Origin: CBDCLY01 sp965218715 | GTDB taxonomy: Bacteria > Bacteroidota > Bacteroidia > Flavobacteriales_E > Vicingaceae | Length of the DNA stretch: 64,000 bases | Direction of reading: 5' to 3' | Assembly (NCBI GenBank): GCA_965218715.1 | Contig: CBDCLY010000014.1 | Location: forward strand, 78,869 to 142,868 | Shown: piece after piece, positions 1-8,103 of the stretch | Position numbering within the stretch: position 1 is the first letter of the stretch | How the letters are laid out: each line of letters opens with the position of its first letter | The notes under the pieces: generated by a model | What the model was told of the DNA's origin: nothing | The model's database searches: none | The model's input: the letters and a program-made list of their open reading frames with translations, nothing else | Translations under genes and position numbers: made by a program

Positions 1-236
1 GAGATTACATTCAAGAAGAAGAATTGTGGGCCTGCACAACCTGTAATGCATGCGTTGATGCTTGCCCGGTGATGATCAATCCATTGTCAATAATAATGGA
101 AATGAGAAGATCATTAATCATGGAAGATTCCAAGGCGCCAAATGAAATAACAAACATGTTAAACAATATTGAAAACAATGGTGCTCCATGGCAGTTCTCT
201 CAAACGGATAGAGCAAATTGGACCAAAGAAGCATAG
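1..236 (+). CDS. (Fe-S)-binding oxidoreductase, C-terminal end (partial)
   Basis: Only the tail of the gene is present: the frame is open from base 3, so the start lies outside the window. The visible part carries one ferredoxin-type [4Fe-4S] motif, CxxCxxCxxxCP, at about 33-68, followed by the M-I-N-P-L-S-I-I-M-E-M-R-R stretch typical of GlpC/HdrC-like Fe-S oxidoreductases that pass electrons in the cytoplasm or at the inner face of the membrane. A CCG-domain Fe-S protein follows at 665, and in Bacteroidota such pairs usually form one electron-transfer unit. That pairing is inferred from context; the redox partner cannot be seen here. Confidence 0.8.
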   Translation, partial: DYIQEEELWACTTCNACVDACPVMINPLSIIMEMRRSLIMEDSKAPNEITNMLNNIENNGAPWQFSQTDRANWTKEA

Positions 237-240
237 AAAG

Positions 241-660
241 ATGAGTGTAAAATTGAAAGAGTTAAAGGAGAATGGACAATTAATTAGTCCAATTTTAGAG
301 GAGGATCAAAAAAATTATTTAATTGACATTGATGGAACCATTTGCGATGATATTCCTAATGAAGAGCCAGAAAGAATGGCTACTGCAGAGCATTACCCTG
401 ATGCATTAGTTACAATAAATGCATGGTTCAATGAGGGGCATATTATCACTTATTTTACTTCTAGAACAGAAGACCATAGAGAGATTACAGAAAAATGGCT
501 GAATGATAGGGGCTTTAAATTCCATGGTTTGTTAATGGGGAAACCTAGGGGAGGAAATTATCATTGGATAGATAATCACATGGTAAGAGCAACACGTTAT
601 AAAGGAAAATTTACAAACTTGATTGAAGAACAAGTCAGCATTCAAGTATTCGAAAAATAA
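241..660 (+). CDS. HAD-like phosphatase-fold protein
   Basis: 139 residues. Motif I of the HAD fold is seen as D-I-D-G-T at about residues 28-32, a T-S-R motif II follows near residue 75, and G-K-P-R-G-G-N-Y with W-I-D-N-H lies near the C terminus. Homologues in Flavobacteria are often annotated, probably wrongly, as phosphoheptose isomerase. The frame is open upstream to 169, but that would overlap the preceding Fe-S gene by 68 bases; the ATG at 241, five bases after that gene's stop, is preferred. The gene sits between two Fe-S genes with gaps of only four bases on each side, so it is probably co-transcribed. The substrate is unknown. Confidence 0.8.
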   Translation: MSVKLKELKENGQLISPILEEDQKNYLIDIDGTICDDIPNEEPERMATAEHYPDALVTINAWFNEGHIITYFTSRTEDHREITEKWLNDRGFKFHGLLMGKPRGGNYHWIDNHMVRATRYKGKFTNLIEEQVSIQVFEK

Positions 661-664
661 GCAT

Positions 665-1456
665 ATGAGCGAAGATATTCAAGTAAAGACAATGGCTGAA
701 ATAACCGCAAATGGTGAAACAGCAGAGATATTATTTTGGGTTGGATGTGCTGGCAGTTTTGATGACAGGGCAAAAAAGATTACCCGATCTTTTGTCAAAA
801 TATTGAACGAAATAGGGGTGAATTTCGCAATATTAGGAACAGAGGAAAGTTGTTCTGGTGATCCTGCCAAAAGAGCAGGGAACGAATTTTTGTTTCAAAT
901 GCAAGCCATGTCAAACATTCAAGTGTTGAATGGTTATGAGGTGGAAAAGATTGTTACTACTTGTCCTCATTGTTTTAATACCCTTAAGAATGAATACCCA
1001 GGCTTAGGAGGCAATTACGAGGTCATGCATCATTCTCAATTTTTACAAGCCTTAATGGAAGAAGGAAAATTAAAAATTGAAGGTGGTGAGTTTAAAGGAA
1101 AGAAAATTAGCTTTCATGATCCCTGTTACCTTGGGCGAGCAAATGATGAATATGAGGCTCCAAGAGCTTTGTTAAATGAATTGGATGCTGACTTAATAGA
1201 ATTAAAGCGTTGCAAAAGCAAAGGCCTTTGTTGTGGAGCTGGTGGAGCTCAAATGTTTAAAGAGGCTGAACCGGGGAATAAAGAGGTAAACATGGAAAGA
1301 ATGGAGGATGTTTCAGAAGCTGAACCTCAAATTGTTGCCGTAGGTTGTCCATTTTGCATGACCATGATGACGGATGGTGTTAAAAATTCCAACAAAGAAG
1401 GTGATTTAAAAGTGTACGATTTAGCAGAGATAATTGCCGAAGGAAAGGGGCTTTAA
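665..1456 (+). CDS. CCG-domain (Fe-S)-binding protein, HdrB/GlpC-like
   Basis: 263 residues with two cysteine-rich CCG domains. The first has V-G-C-A-G-S and later C-P-H-C-F; the second has H-D-P-C-Y-L-G-R, then C-C-G-A-G-G and V-G-C-P-F-C. These domains bind a non-cubane [4Fe-4S] cluster in heterodisulfide reductase subunit B, and related clusters in GlpC and LutA. The product probably forms a complex with the Fe-S protein ending at 236. The ATG at 665 was chosen over the frame opening at 623 because the latter runs into the HAD gene. Its stop overlaps the convergent lipoprotein gene by four bases. The electron donor and acceptor are not evident. Confidence 0.85.
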   Translation: MSEDIQVKTMAEITANGETAEILFWVGCAGSFDDRAKKITRSFVKILNEIGVNFAILGTEESCSGDPAKRAGNEFLFQMQAMSNIQVLNGYEVEKIVTTCPHCFNTLKNEYPGLGGNYEVMHHSQFLQALMEEGKLKIEGGEFKGKKISFHDPCYLGRANDEYEAPRALLNELDADLIELKRCKSKGLCCGAGGAQMFKEAEPGNKEVNMERMEDVSEAEPQIVAVGCPFCMTMMTDGVKNSNKEGDLKVYDLAEIIAEGKGL

Positions 1457-1953
1457 TGCTCCAACTTGGAAATTGCATCATGAATGGTGTTCACTTCCAT
1501 TACGGCAGCACTTCCATACCATTTTTTCATTTCTAGTTTAAGACTACCATATTGAATGGCAGGATCGGTATTGGTCCATTTTAAGGCTGAATCCAAAGAG
1601 GAAGTGTCGAATAAATAAATTCCTCTAAGGCTGTCATTTCCATAAAATGGTCCAGCTAACACCAGTTTTCCTGCTTCAGCAAGCCGACTAATGTTTTTCA
1701 TATGGGCAGCTTGTAATCTCACAGATTCGATAGAGTCTAAAGGAGGGTTTGGTCCTCGTTTTAGAAAAGCCATCACATATGTTTTCATCCCATATTCATC
1801 AGCTCCAAGGCTTTTTGCTAAGGCTTCATCATACATCATTTGCTCTTCTGCCGGAATTTGCAGTTCTTTAGTTTCATCCTTATTTTCATTGCAAGCAATA
1901 AACATTGGAATAACAAAGGTGGAAAGCAGAATTAGGGATGGAATATGTTTCAT
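1453..1953 (-). CDS. YciI-like domain lipoprotein
   Basis: 166 residues. The N terminus is a lipoprotein signal peptide with the lipobox F-I-A-C at residues 18-21, so the product should be anchored to a membrane facing the periplasm. The rest resembles the YciI/DGPF ferredoxin-like fold: a strand with Y-V-M-A-F-L-K-R-G-P-N, then H-M-K-N-I-S-R-L-A-E-A-G-K-L-V-L-A-G-P-F and Y-L-F-D. YciI proteins are small and cytoplasmic in most bacteria; a lipidated form is less usual. No enzymatic role is known for this group. It converges on the Fe-S gene with a four-base overlap of stop codons. Confidence 0.75.
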   Translation of the reverse strand: MKHIPSLILLSTFVIPMFIACNENKDETKELQIPAEEQMMYDEALAKSLGADEYGMKTYVMAFLKRGPNPPLDSIESVRLQAAHMKNISRLAEAGKLVLAGPFYGNDSLRGIYLFDTSSLDSALKWTNTDPAIQYGSLKLEMKKWYGSAAVMEVNTIHDAISKLEH

Positions 1954-2028
1954 GATTTAAAATTAGGTTTTTCAATAAAGCCAAGAACAACAATTAAGTT
2001 GGACAATGTGTATTTTTGGTAAAAAAAG

Positions 2029-2505
2029 ATGAATTACCAAGAACTTGCAGACAACAGTAAGGTTTGGATCTACCAATCTGATCGATCTTTGTCTGATTCA
2101 GAAGTTCAAGAAATTCTCCACTATGGTAAAGAGTTTATTCAAAATTGGGCTGCTCATGGAAAAGAGCTCAATGCAGCCATAGAAATATTTTACAATCGTT
2201 TTATTGTTTTATTTGTCGATGAGAATCAAGCCATCGCATCAGGATGCTCAATAGATTCTTCAGTGCGTTTTATTAAGCAAATTCAAGATGCTTACCAATT
2301 GGATTTATTCGATCGATTAAACATTGCATTTAAGGTTGGGACAAAAATAGATGTTCTAAGAATGAATGATTTTGAACAGGCTTTGGCAAAAGGAAGTTTG
2401 ACTTCCTCTTCGATTGTCTTCAACAATTTAGTTGATACTAAAAAGGATTTTCTAGAGAAGTGGGAGGTGCCTATTAAAGAAAGTTGGCATCAGCAGTTGC
2501 TATAA
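2029..2505 (+). CDS. Conserved Bacteroidota protein (so-called ABC transporter ATPase)
   Basis: 158 residues, no signal peptide and no membrane segment. The sequence matches a small family widespread in Flavobacteria that databases often label ABC transporter ATPase; no Walker A, Walker B or signature motif can be seen, so that name is not supported. The middle has F-Y-N-R-F-I-V-L-F-V-D-E followed by a conserved A-S-G-C-S-I-D-S-S. A TATTTTTG -7-like element at 2011-2018 lies just ahead of the ATG, suggesting its own promoter with a very short leader. The function is unknown. Confidence 0.75.
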   Translation: MNYQELADNSKVWIYQSDRSLSDSEVQEILHYGKEFIQNWAAHGKELNAAIEIFYNRFIVLFVDENQAIASGCSIDSSVRFIKQIQDAYQLDLFDRLNIAFKVGTKIDVLRMNDFEQALAKGSLTSSSIVFNNLVDTKKDFLEKWEVPIKESWHQQLL

Positions 2506-2506
2506 G

Positions 2507-3196
2507 CTAAATCCAAGACCTAAATTTATAATAGGAAATTGCCGCATATTCTCTAGCCACTTTTACTTCATATTGAAGATAACTCCAAAAGTTATATCGG
2601 ATGGATAAAAATTGCCCACTGCTTAAAATTTTCTTCTTTTTATCCTTTAAAACAGATTCTTCATTGGGTACCTCAAAGCAGGGCAATGTGCTAAGATTTT
2701 GAAATCCAATTGCTTTAAAACAGGCATAGGCACGGTAAATGTGTTCAGGCGAACTAACTATGCAAATGGAGTTCGAACTATCCACCAACTTACTGATGTT
2801 AACGACTTGGGTATAGGTATTGAATCCACTTGATTCATATAAAATTCTTTCGGAACTAATTCCTTTAATCATCAATTCATCCCGGTATAAATCCAATTGT
2901 TTACTAGAGCCATCTTCATTCTTTGGAAGCGCAATGATTATTTTAGCATTGGTATCAGCATTGGCTTTTGCAGCAGTGTAGTAGCTTCTAATTAAACCGT
3001 CTGGAGAAGGCATTCCATCTCCTCCTAACAAAACTATATAATCAGTTTTTTGGTCGCTAATCTTCTCAGTAAGTGCTAAATCGTAGTAGGCATAGTAGGG
3101 GAGGTCTGTAAATGCCAAGACTAAGATAATAAGTCCAAAAAAGCCACAAACAATTAAAATCTTTTTAAGAACAGCTATAAGCAATAATTTTACCAT
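2507..3196 (-). CDS. YdcF/SanA-like DUF218 protein
   Basis: 229 residues. One transmembrane helix at about residues 8-30 anchors the protein, and the DUF218 fold follows: Y-I-V-L-L-G-G-D-G, a central region with E-L-M-I-K-G-I-S-S-E-R-I-L-Y-E and the F-N-T-Y-T-Q-V-V-N segment, then I-V-S-S-P-E-H-I-Y-R-A. Family members such as ElyC, SanA and YdcF are linked to envelope integrity and peptidoglycan precursor handling, but the chemistry is not settled. The order of motifs matches the family. The C-terminal 40 residues after the fold are basic and aromatic and have no clear assignment. Confidence 0.75.
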   Translation of the reverse strand: MVKLLLIAVLKKILIVCGFFGLIILVLAFTDLPYYAYYDLALTEKISDQKTDYIVLLGGDGMPSPDGLIRSYYTAAKANADTNAKIIIALPKNEDGSSKQLDLYRDELMIKGISSERILYESSGFNTYTQVVNISKLVDSSNSICIVSSPEHIYRAYACFKAIGFQNLSTLPCFEVPNEESVLKDKKKKILSSGQFLSIRYNFWSYLQYEVKVAREYAAISYYKFRSWI

Positions 3197-3215
3197 TTAG
3201 GCAAAGGTAAATGAT

Positions 3216-3845
3216 TTACTCTTTCTTACGTTTCAAATCGCCATTTCTCCAAGCCTCAATGAACTTGGCCCAAGCAATTGGATTCAATAAATTGTTTGGT
3301 CGGTACTGACCAGCATAGTACAATTGGCTGTTTCTTTGTTTCATTTGCCATTTGAAATTCAGACTCCCGTTCATGGGCATTGCCGCCATTTTTCTAGACA
3401 TTAATCCAGGATCCAAGTTTTTTCTGGCAATTTCTAGATTATCATCAGGAATGTTTAGTGCTAAAAATGCTTCTTTAAATTGTTGAGGAGTAGGCCAAGG
3501 AAAGATCTGAACAGTTTCTAGCTCTATGGTGTCTCTATCCATTGATTGAATCAATGAAAATCGATCACCAGGTAAACTATCCGGAACAATGAATTCAGAA
3601 TTCTTAAACGAAACCGAACTAAAAATTAGGGTATCATGAGGTTTGGCCACAAAAGAGAAATAACCATAATAATCACTTGTGGTTCCTCTTGAGGTGTTTT
3701 TAACCAAAATGGTTGCAAAGGGAACAGGACTAAGGCTGTCGCTTGTTACCACAACTCCAGAGAATTGGATAAGCTGCTTTTTATTATCTTGTGAATAAAC
3801 AAAAAAGAAACTAAAAAATGCAATTGAAAACAATAGCTTTTTCAT
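3216..3845 (-). CDS. Secreted carboxypeptidase-regulatory-like domain protein
   Basis: 209 residues from the ATG at 3845, chosen because M-K-K-L-L-F-S-I-A opens a clear signal peptide ending near V-Y-S-Q; the open frame extends seven codons further without a better start. Residues 30-100 form a CarboxypepD-reg-like beta-sandwich: F-S-G-V-V-V-T-S-D, P-F-A-T-I-L-V-K-N, G-T-T-S-D-Y-Y-G-Y-F-S-F. This module is common at the N terminus of TonB receptors and in stand-alone periplasmic proteins of Bacteroidota. The C-terminal half is unassigned. It lies in the same orientation as the M23 peptidase, 45 bases downstream of it, so the two may be co-transcribed. Confidence 0.7.
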   Translation of the reverse strand: MKKLLFSIAFFSFFFVYSQDNKKQLIQFSGVVVTSDSLSPVPFATILVKNTSRGTTSDYYGYFSFVAKPHDTLIFSSVSFKNSEFIVPDSLPGDRFSLIQSMDRDTIELETVQIFPWPTPQQFKEAFLALNIPDDNLEIARKNLDPGLMSRKMAAMPMNGSLNFKWQMKQRNSQLYYAGQYRPNNLLNPIAWAKFIEAWRNGDLKRKKE

Positions 3846-3890
3846 GACACAAAAGTAACTTATCAATGGAAGATTAAAGACTAAATTTTG

Positions 3891-5621
3891 TTAACGAGTA
3901 AAATTCGCTTCAAAAATGGAAGTATTGTTCATTTTATCTTTTACAATTAGTTTCAAATGGTGTTCTCCCTTTTCAATTCTGCCATCAAAAAGATGAAATA
4001 GATTTTTTCTTTTAGGATCGTAGTGCATTAATAGCCAATCACCATCAATTTCCGCTCGGTAAAAGGAGACTCCAGAAAAGTCATCACTGATTTTAAAAGA
4101 GATTTCTGTTCTATTTGATAAGTTGCTCCCATTTGAAATATTCAAAGGGGTAATTTTTGGATTTACTGTATCAATAGCAATTCCATAAGCAGCAAAACTT
4201 CTTGTTTTTACTTTGATGGTGTTTCCATTCCAATCTCCACCCTCGGGATATTTTGAACGACCATCAGTGCTGCTAAATATGAGGGCCTTCTTTTTTAATT
4301 TTGAGTCTAATGGTGGAGACTTAATGGCCACAGTCATGTACTTATGAAGAGGAGTAAAGTGATTATGCAAATGATAAGTAGGGCTGATTGCTCCTTTAAT
4401 TGCTGCTTCCTTTCGATATTCAAAATACAAATCCTCATACAAAGAGCCTGCAGGTATCTGCACAAGTAGGTCATCCTTGATAAGTGTGTTTTTCTGCATA
4501 TATGGAAAGAACCTTTCAACCTTTGTTTTTTGCTTTGCTTCCTTATTTTGTTTTAAAGGTTTTGCTCCAATAATTTCAAATTGTAATTTAGATTCATTTC
4601 CGAAATAGTCTTGCATCTTATAGTCTATTCCATAACTTTTTTCATCATCAATATTAATGCATCCCTTTTTTGAGTTGGTTTCATAGCATCGTAAGCGATT
4701 TCCAGGTGCAACAAAACTTTTCTGTATTCTTTTCCTAAACCGACGATAATAGGCGTAATCAATGTGGCTGTTAATGTATCTTCCTTCCGTAAAATCAAAT
4801 TCCTTCAGCAGTTGTTTAAAAACCAAATCATCGTTTGATTTCAACTCAATCTCATTTATACCATAAGCATTGCTGGTGCCGTTCATCCTATCAATTCCTT
4901 CATATCCAATTCCGATTTCTCCATAAGCTGAAATTGAAGCACTTTGTTTTAATCTGTATTTACCATTAGAGCCTATTAGAGGAAATCGGCTCCTACCTTG
5001 ACCGCCGTTAACGTAGCTGGTATCATTTAAAGGGTAAATGTGAATGGCATGCAGTTCAGGGGGGCGATTATCATGAATTTCAAAATCAAACTGCAACGGA
5101 TTGATAGGATGCTCACTTTTAGTTTCCCTAATTTCAAAATGCAGATGCGGTCCACCAGATCCTCCTGTATTTCCAGAGTATGCAACTAGGTCTCCCTTGT
5201 TCACTTTAAATTGCAAACTACTAGGGAATAACTGAATAGAAAAAGTCTCTTGCTTGTATTGTTCTCTTTTTACATATTCTGCTATTTCTTTATTGTAGGC
5301 ATTTAAGTGCCCATAAACTGAGGTGTAACCATTAGGATGGGTGATGTACAATGCATGTCCATATCCATAAGGGGAAACTTTAATTCTACTTATGTACCCT
5401 TCCTCAACAGCAAAAACTTTATGGCCAATAGTTCCTTGAGTTTTTATGTCTAAACCAGCATGAAAATGATTGGACCTTAGCTCACCAAAACTTCCAGATA
5501 AGAATAAGGGAATATCTAGTGGAGACCTGAATGTACTACTCTCTAATTTTTGAGCTAAAACATTAACGGAGAGGGTGTTAAAAATGATAACAAGTACAAA
5601 AAGGAGGGAGGATTTCTTCAT
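3891..5621 (-). CDS. M23 family metallopeptidase, exported
   Basis: 576 residues with a signal peptide (hydrophobic to about residue 23, A-Q-K cleavage region). The LytM/M23 zinc site is complete: H-F-H-A-G-L-D near residue 55 supplies His and Asp, and H-L-H-F-E near residue 160 supplies the other histidines. These enzymes cut peptide cross-links in peptidoglycan. A sizeable insertion sits between the two zinc motifs, and about 400 residues of Ig-like, beta-rich sequence follow the catalytic domain, as is usual for the long Bacteroidota members. A role in cell-wall remodelling is inferred from the family. Confidence 0.88.
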   Translation of the reverse strand: MKKSSLLFVLVIIFNTLSVNVLAQKLESSTFRSPLDIPLFLSGSFGELRSNHFHAGLDIKTQGTIGHKVFAVEEGYISRIKVSPYGYGHALYITHPNGYTSVYGHLNAYNKEIAEYVKREQYKQETFSIQLFPSSLQFKVNKGDLVAYSGNTGGSGGPHLHFEIRETKSEHPINPLQFDFEIHDNRPPELHAIHIYPLNDTSYVNGGQGRSRFPLIGSNGKYRLKQSASISAYGEIGIGYEGIDRMNGTSNAYGINEIELKSNDDLVFKQLLKEFDFTEGRYINSHIDYAYYRRFRKRIQKSFVAPGNRLRCYETNSKKGCINIDDEKSYGIDYKMQDYFGNESKLQFEIIGAKPLKQNKEAKQKTKVERFFPYMQKNTLIKDDLLVQIPAGSLYEDLYFEYRKEAAIKGAISPTYHLHNHFTPLHKYMTVAIKSPPLDSKLKKKALIFSSTDGRSKYPEGGDWNGNTIKVKTRSFAAYGIAIDTVNPKITPLNISNGSNLSNRTEISFKISDDFSGVSFYRAEIDGDWLLMHYDPKRKNLFHLFDGRIEKGEHHLKLIVKDKMNNTSIFEANFTR

Positions 5622-5708
5622 CTATTAAGCTTTGAAAATTAAGATAATATTTAAAAGAAATTGAAGAAACTATTCAAAATATTGACCTTACAATTGCTGA
5701 TTTTTCAT

Positions 5709-5716
5709 TAGCTTTG
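5709..5716 (+). promoter_or_regulatory. -7 promoter element TAGCTTTG
   Basis: TAGCTTTG fits the Bacteroidota -7 consensus TAnnTTTG and lies 21 bases before the coiled-coil gene that opens the zapA-6S RNA-rny group. A TTG at 5682-5684 could be the -33 element, though its spacing of 24 bases is a little long. Confidence 0.4.
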
Positions 5717-5737
5717 TTTAAGTGCTTATACTGAAAT

Positions 5738-6022
5738 ATGGATCACCTAACAGCTCATTTGGAATTGATAGAAAAGCAAGTTGTTTCTCTAATCAAAAAA
5801 CGTGAAGAGGATAAGGTATATGCAAGTCAGTTAAAGCAAAAAAATGAATCTTTAAGCGATCAACTTAGAGATAAGGAAAGGGAAATTGAAGCATTGATTG
5901 AAAAAAACAAGATTTTAAGAATCGCTGGAGGGCAGGACCAAGGCGATACAAAAGAAATCAAGTTGAAGATTAATGAAATTGTGAGAGAAGTAGATAAATG
6001 CATTGCTCAATTGAATCAATAA
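5738..6022 (+). CDS. Small coiled-coil protein upstream of zapA
   Basis: 94 residues, almost wholly predicted coiled coil: heptad-spaced L/I with many K, E and Q from about residue 5 to 65, then a second short helix. It precedes zapA by three bases, so the two are translated together. In size, coil content and position it resembles the ZapB-like partner proteins of the divisome, but sequence alone does not prove homology to enterobacterial ZapB. A role in Z-ring organisation is inferred from context only. Confidence 0.7.
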   Translation: MDHLTAHLELIEKQVVSLIKKREEDKVYASQLKQKNESLSDQLRDKEREIEALIEKNKILRIAGGQDQGDTKEIKLKINEIVREVDKCIAQLNQ

Positions 6023-6025
6023 GAA

Positions 6026-6310
6026 TTGAAAGACCTATCAATAAAAGTGAATATTGCCAACCGGATTTATCCGTTAACGGTAAAACAAGAGGAAGAAGAA
6101 AACATTAGGTTGGCTGCTAAAGAGATCAACCAAATGGTAAAGGAGTATGAGCAGAATTATGCAGTTAAGGACAAGCAGGACTTGTTAGCCATGTGCGCCT
6201 TACAGATTACTTCTCAGCAACTAGATCTTGGCAATAAAACAGTTATTGATGATGATCAATTTGAAGAAAGACTGATTCGATTGAATGAATTATTGTCGAA
6301 AAGTCTCTAG
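6026..6310 (+). CDS. zapA: Cell division protein ZapA
   Basis: 94 residues matching ZapA in length and pattern: a beta hairpin with I-K-V-N-I-A-N-R-I-Y-P-L-T-V, then E-E-E-E-N-I-R-L-A-A-K-E-I-N and a long helix with D-L-L-A-M-C-A-L-Q-I. ZapA binds FtsZ and bundles protofilaments at mid-cell. The start is TTG at 6026, because no ATG precedes the conserved hairpin and the next start-like codon (GTG 6047) would cut into it. The gene is followed by a probable 6S RNA, the same neighbour that zapA has in Gammaproteobacteria. Confidence 0.85.
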   Translation: MKDLSIKVNIANRIYPLTVKQEEEENIRLAAKEINQMVKEYEQNYAVKDKQDLLAMCALQITSQQLDLGNKTVIDDDQFEERLIRLNELLSKSL

Positions 6311-6334
6311 CGTTCTTAAAATATTTCCGCAAGG

Positions 6335-6547
6335 AAGAACCTGCCCGTGCAAGTTTGTTACGTTTGGTAAACTCAACGTTTTTATAAATGTGGGTTTTAC
6401 TTAATTGTAGAAAAAACAGACCTTACTTAACCAATTCATTTTGGTGATTCATCTTAAGATGGACGTTGGAAGTTTGCTCTACATAGAAAGCCCAGATCCT
6501 TTGATTAAAGGGGTTTAACAATCCAACAAACTGGCACGGGTTTTTTA
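6335..6547 (+). ncRNA. ssrS: Probable 6S RNA (6S-Flavo type)
   Basis: The 251-base gap between zapA and rny has no good frame but folds as a long rod. The outer stem pairs CCCGTGC-AAGTTTGTT (6344-6360) with AACAAACT-GGCACGGG (6525-6540) and is followed at once by six Ts, like an intrinsic terminator. Further helices pair TTGGTAAAC with GTTTAACAA (one G-U) and TGGGTTTT with GAAAGCCCA, and the tip carries CATCTTAAGATG. A closed rod of about 200 bases with an internal bulge is the architecture of 6S RNA, which binds housekeeping RNA polymerase by mimicking an open promoter. Ends are estimated. The identification rests on position and hand-made pairing, not on a covariance model. Confidence 0.7.
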
Positions 6548-6561
6548 TAAAAGAAATTGAA

Positions 6562-8103
6562 ATGAATACCATAGAGTTAATTATTGGATTAGTGATAGGC
6601 TTGGGAGCAGGTCTTGTCATTTTTTATGTTTTGCTGAAAAAAGGCAATCAGAAAAAGACACAAACCATTTTGGATGAAGCCAAACAAGAGGCAGAAGTCA
6701 TAAAAAAGGATAAAATGCTTCAGGCCAAAGAACGTTTTCTTCAATTGAAGGAGGAACACGAGAAAAGCATTGGTGGAAGAGAACGTAAAATGAATGAAGC
6801 TGAAGGAAGAATTAAGAAAAAAGAAGCCTCACTTAATCATAAACTCCAAGAAGCGAATAAGAAAGAAAGAGATCTTAGCTCATTAAAGGGCAACTTGGAT
6901 CGTAAGCTTCAGGCCAATGAACAAAAACAACAGGACTTAGATAAAAACCTAAGAAAACAAGTTGATTTATTAGAAAAGGCGGCTGGAGTATCTGCCGACG
7001 AGGCTAAGAATCAATTGGTTGAGGTTTTAAAAGAGGAGGCCAAAACCGAGGCGATGGCTCACATTAAAGACACTGTTGAGGAAGCTAAAATAAATGCCAA
7101 TAAAGAGGCTAGAAAGGTGGTCATTCAAACCATACAAAGAGTAGCAACAGAGCAAGCTATAGAAAATTCTGTTTCCATTTTTAACATTGATTCTGACGAC
7201 ATGAAAGGAAGAATCATTGGTCGTGAAGGAAGAAATATACGTGCACTTGAAGCTGCTACAGGTGTTGAAATTATTGTTGACGACACTCCAGAAGCTATCA
7301 TACTTTCTTGTTTCGATCCAATCCGAAGAGAGACAGCAAGACTAGCTTTGCATCAATTGGTTGGCGATGGTAGAATACATCCTGCAAGAATTGAGGAGGT
7401 GGTTAGAAAGACTAAAAAGAACCTAGAAGATGAGATTGTTGATACAGGGAAAAAGACTTGCATCGATTTAGGAATTCACGGGTTACACCCAGAATTACTA
7501 AGAATGGTAGGAAGAATGAAATATCGATCTTCTTATGGGCAAAACTTATTGCAACATTCTAGAGAAGTGGCCAATTTATGTGCAACCATGGCGGCAGAAC
7601 TTGGGTTGAATGTAAAGATGGCTAAAAGAGCTGGTCTTTTGCATGACATTGGCAAGGTGCCTGATGATGAGCCTGAATTGCCTCATGCATTATTAGGAAT
7701 GAAACTGGCAGAGAAATATAAAGAGAAACCTGAGGTGTGCAATGCAATTGGTGCTCATCACGATGAAATTGAAATGAACTCTATCATTTCACCAATTGTG
7801 CAGGTTTGCGATGCAGTTTCTGGAGCTAGACCAGGCGCTAGACGAGAGATTGTAGAGTCTTATATCAATAGGATAAAAGAATTGGAAAGTCTAGGCATGT
7901 CACATCAAGGTGTTGAAAAAGCCTATGCCATACAAGCCGGAAGAGAGTTAAGGGTAATCGTTCAAAGTGAGAAAATTTCTGATACCGAAGCGGATAAAAT
8001 TTCTTTTGATATTGCACAGAAGATTCAAACAGACATGACTTACCCAGGTCAAGTGAAAGTTACTGTAATTAGAGAAAAAAGAGCAGTAAACTACGCCAAG
8101 TAA
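6562..8103 (+). CDS. rny: Ribonuclease Y
   Basis: 513 residues, normal for the family. Domains in order: one N-terminal transmembrane helix (about residues 3-25), a long charged coiled coil (about 28-200), a KH RNA-binding domain with M-K-G-R-I-I-G-R-E-G-R-N-I-R near 214-227, and an HD nuclease domain with H-D-I-G-K near 361. RNase Y is a membrane-bound endonuclease that starts mRNA decay. All key motifs are intact. Its stop codon directly abuts the stop of the convergent acetyltransferase gene with no spacer. The 6S RNA ends just 14 bases before its ATG. Confidence 0.95.
   Translation: MNTIELIIGLVIGLGAGLVIFYVLLKKGNQKKTQTILDEAKQEAEVIKKDKMLQAKERFLQLKEEHEKSIGGRERKMNEAEGRIKKKEASLNHKLQEANKKERDLSSLKGNLDRKLQANEQKQQDLDKNLRKQVDLLEKAAGVSADEAKNQLVEVLKEEAKTEAMAHIKDTVEEAKINANKEARKVVIQTIQRVATEQAIENSVSIFNIDSDDMKGRIIGREGRNIRALEAATGVEIIVDDTPEAIILSCFDPIRRETARLALHQLVGDGRIHPARIEEVVRKTKKNLEDEIVDTGKKTCIDLGIHGLHPELLRMVGRMKYRSSYGQNLLQHSREVANLCATMAAELGLNVKMAKRAGLLHDIGKVPDDEPELPHALLGMKLAEKYKEKPEVCNAIGAHHDEIEMNSIISPIVQVCDAVSGARPGARREIVESYINRIKELESLGMSHQGVEKAYAIQAGRELRVIVQSEKISDTEADKISFDIAQKIQTDMTYPGQVKVTVIREKRAVNYAK

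Noticed and set aside
1691..1960. Plus-strand frame opposite the YciI-like lipoprotein
   Set aside because: The minus-strand gene has a lipobox and family pattern; the plus frame has neither and is an antisense shadow.
2029..2505. ABC transporter ATPase
   Set aside because: No Walker A, Walker B or signature motif is visible, so the common database name was not used.
6430..6480. CATCTTAAGATG palindrome as a separate operator or terminator
   Set aside because: It lies at the tip of the 6S RNA-like rod and is best seen as its terminal hairpin.
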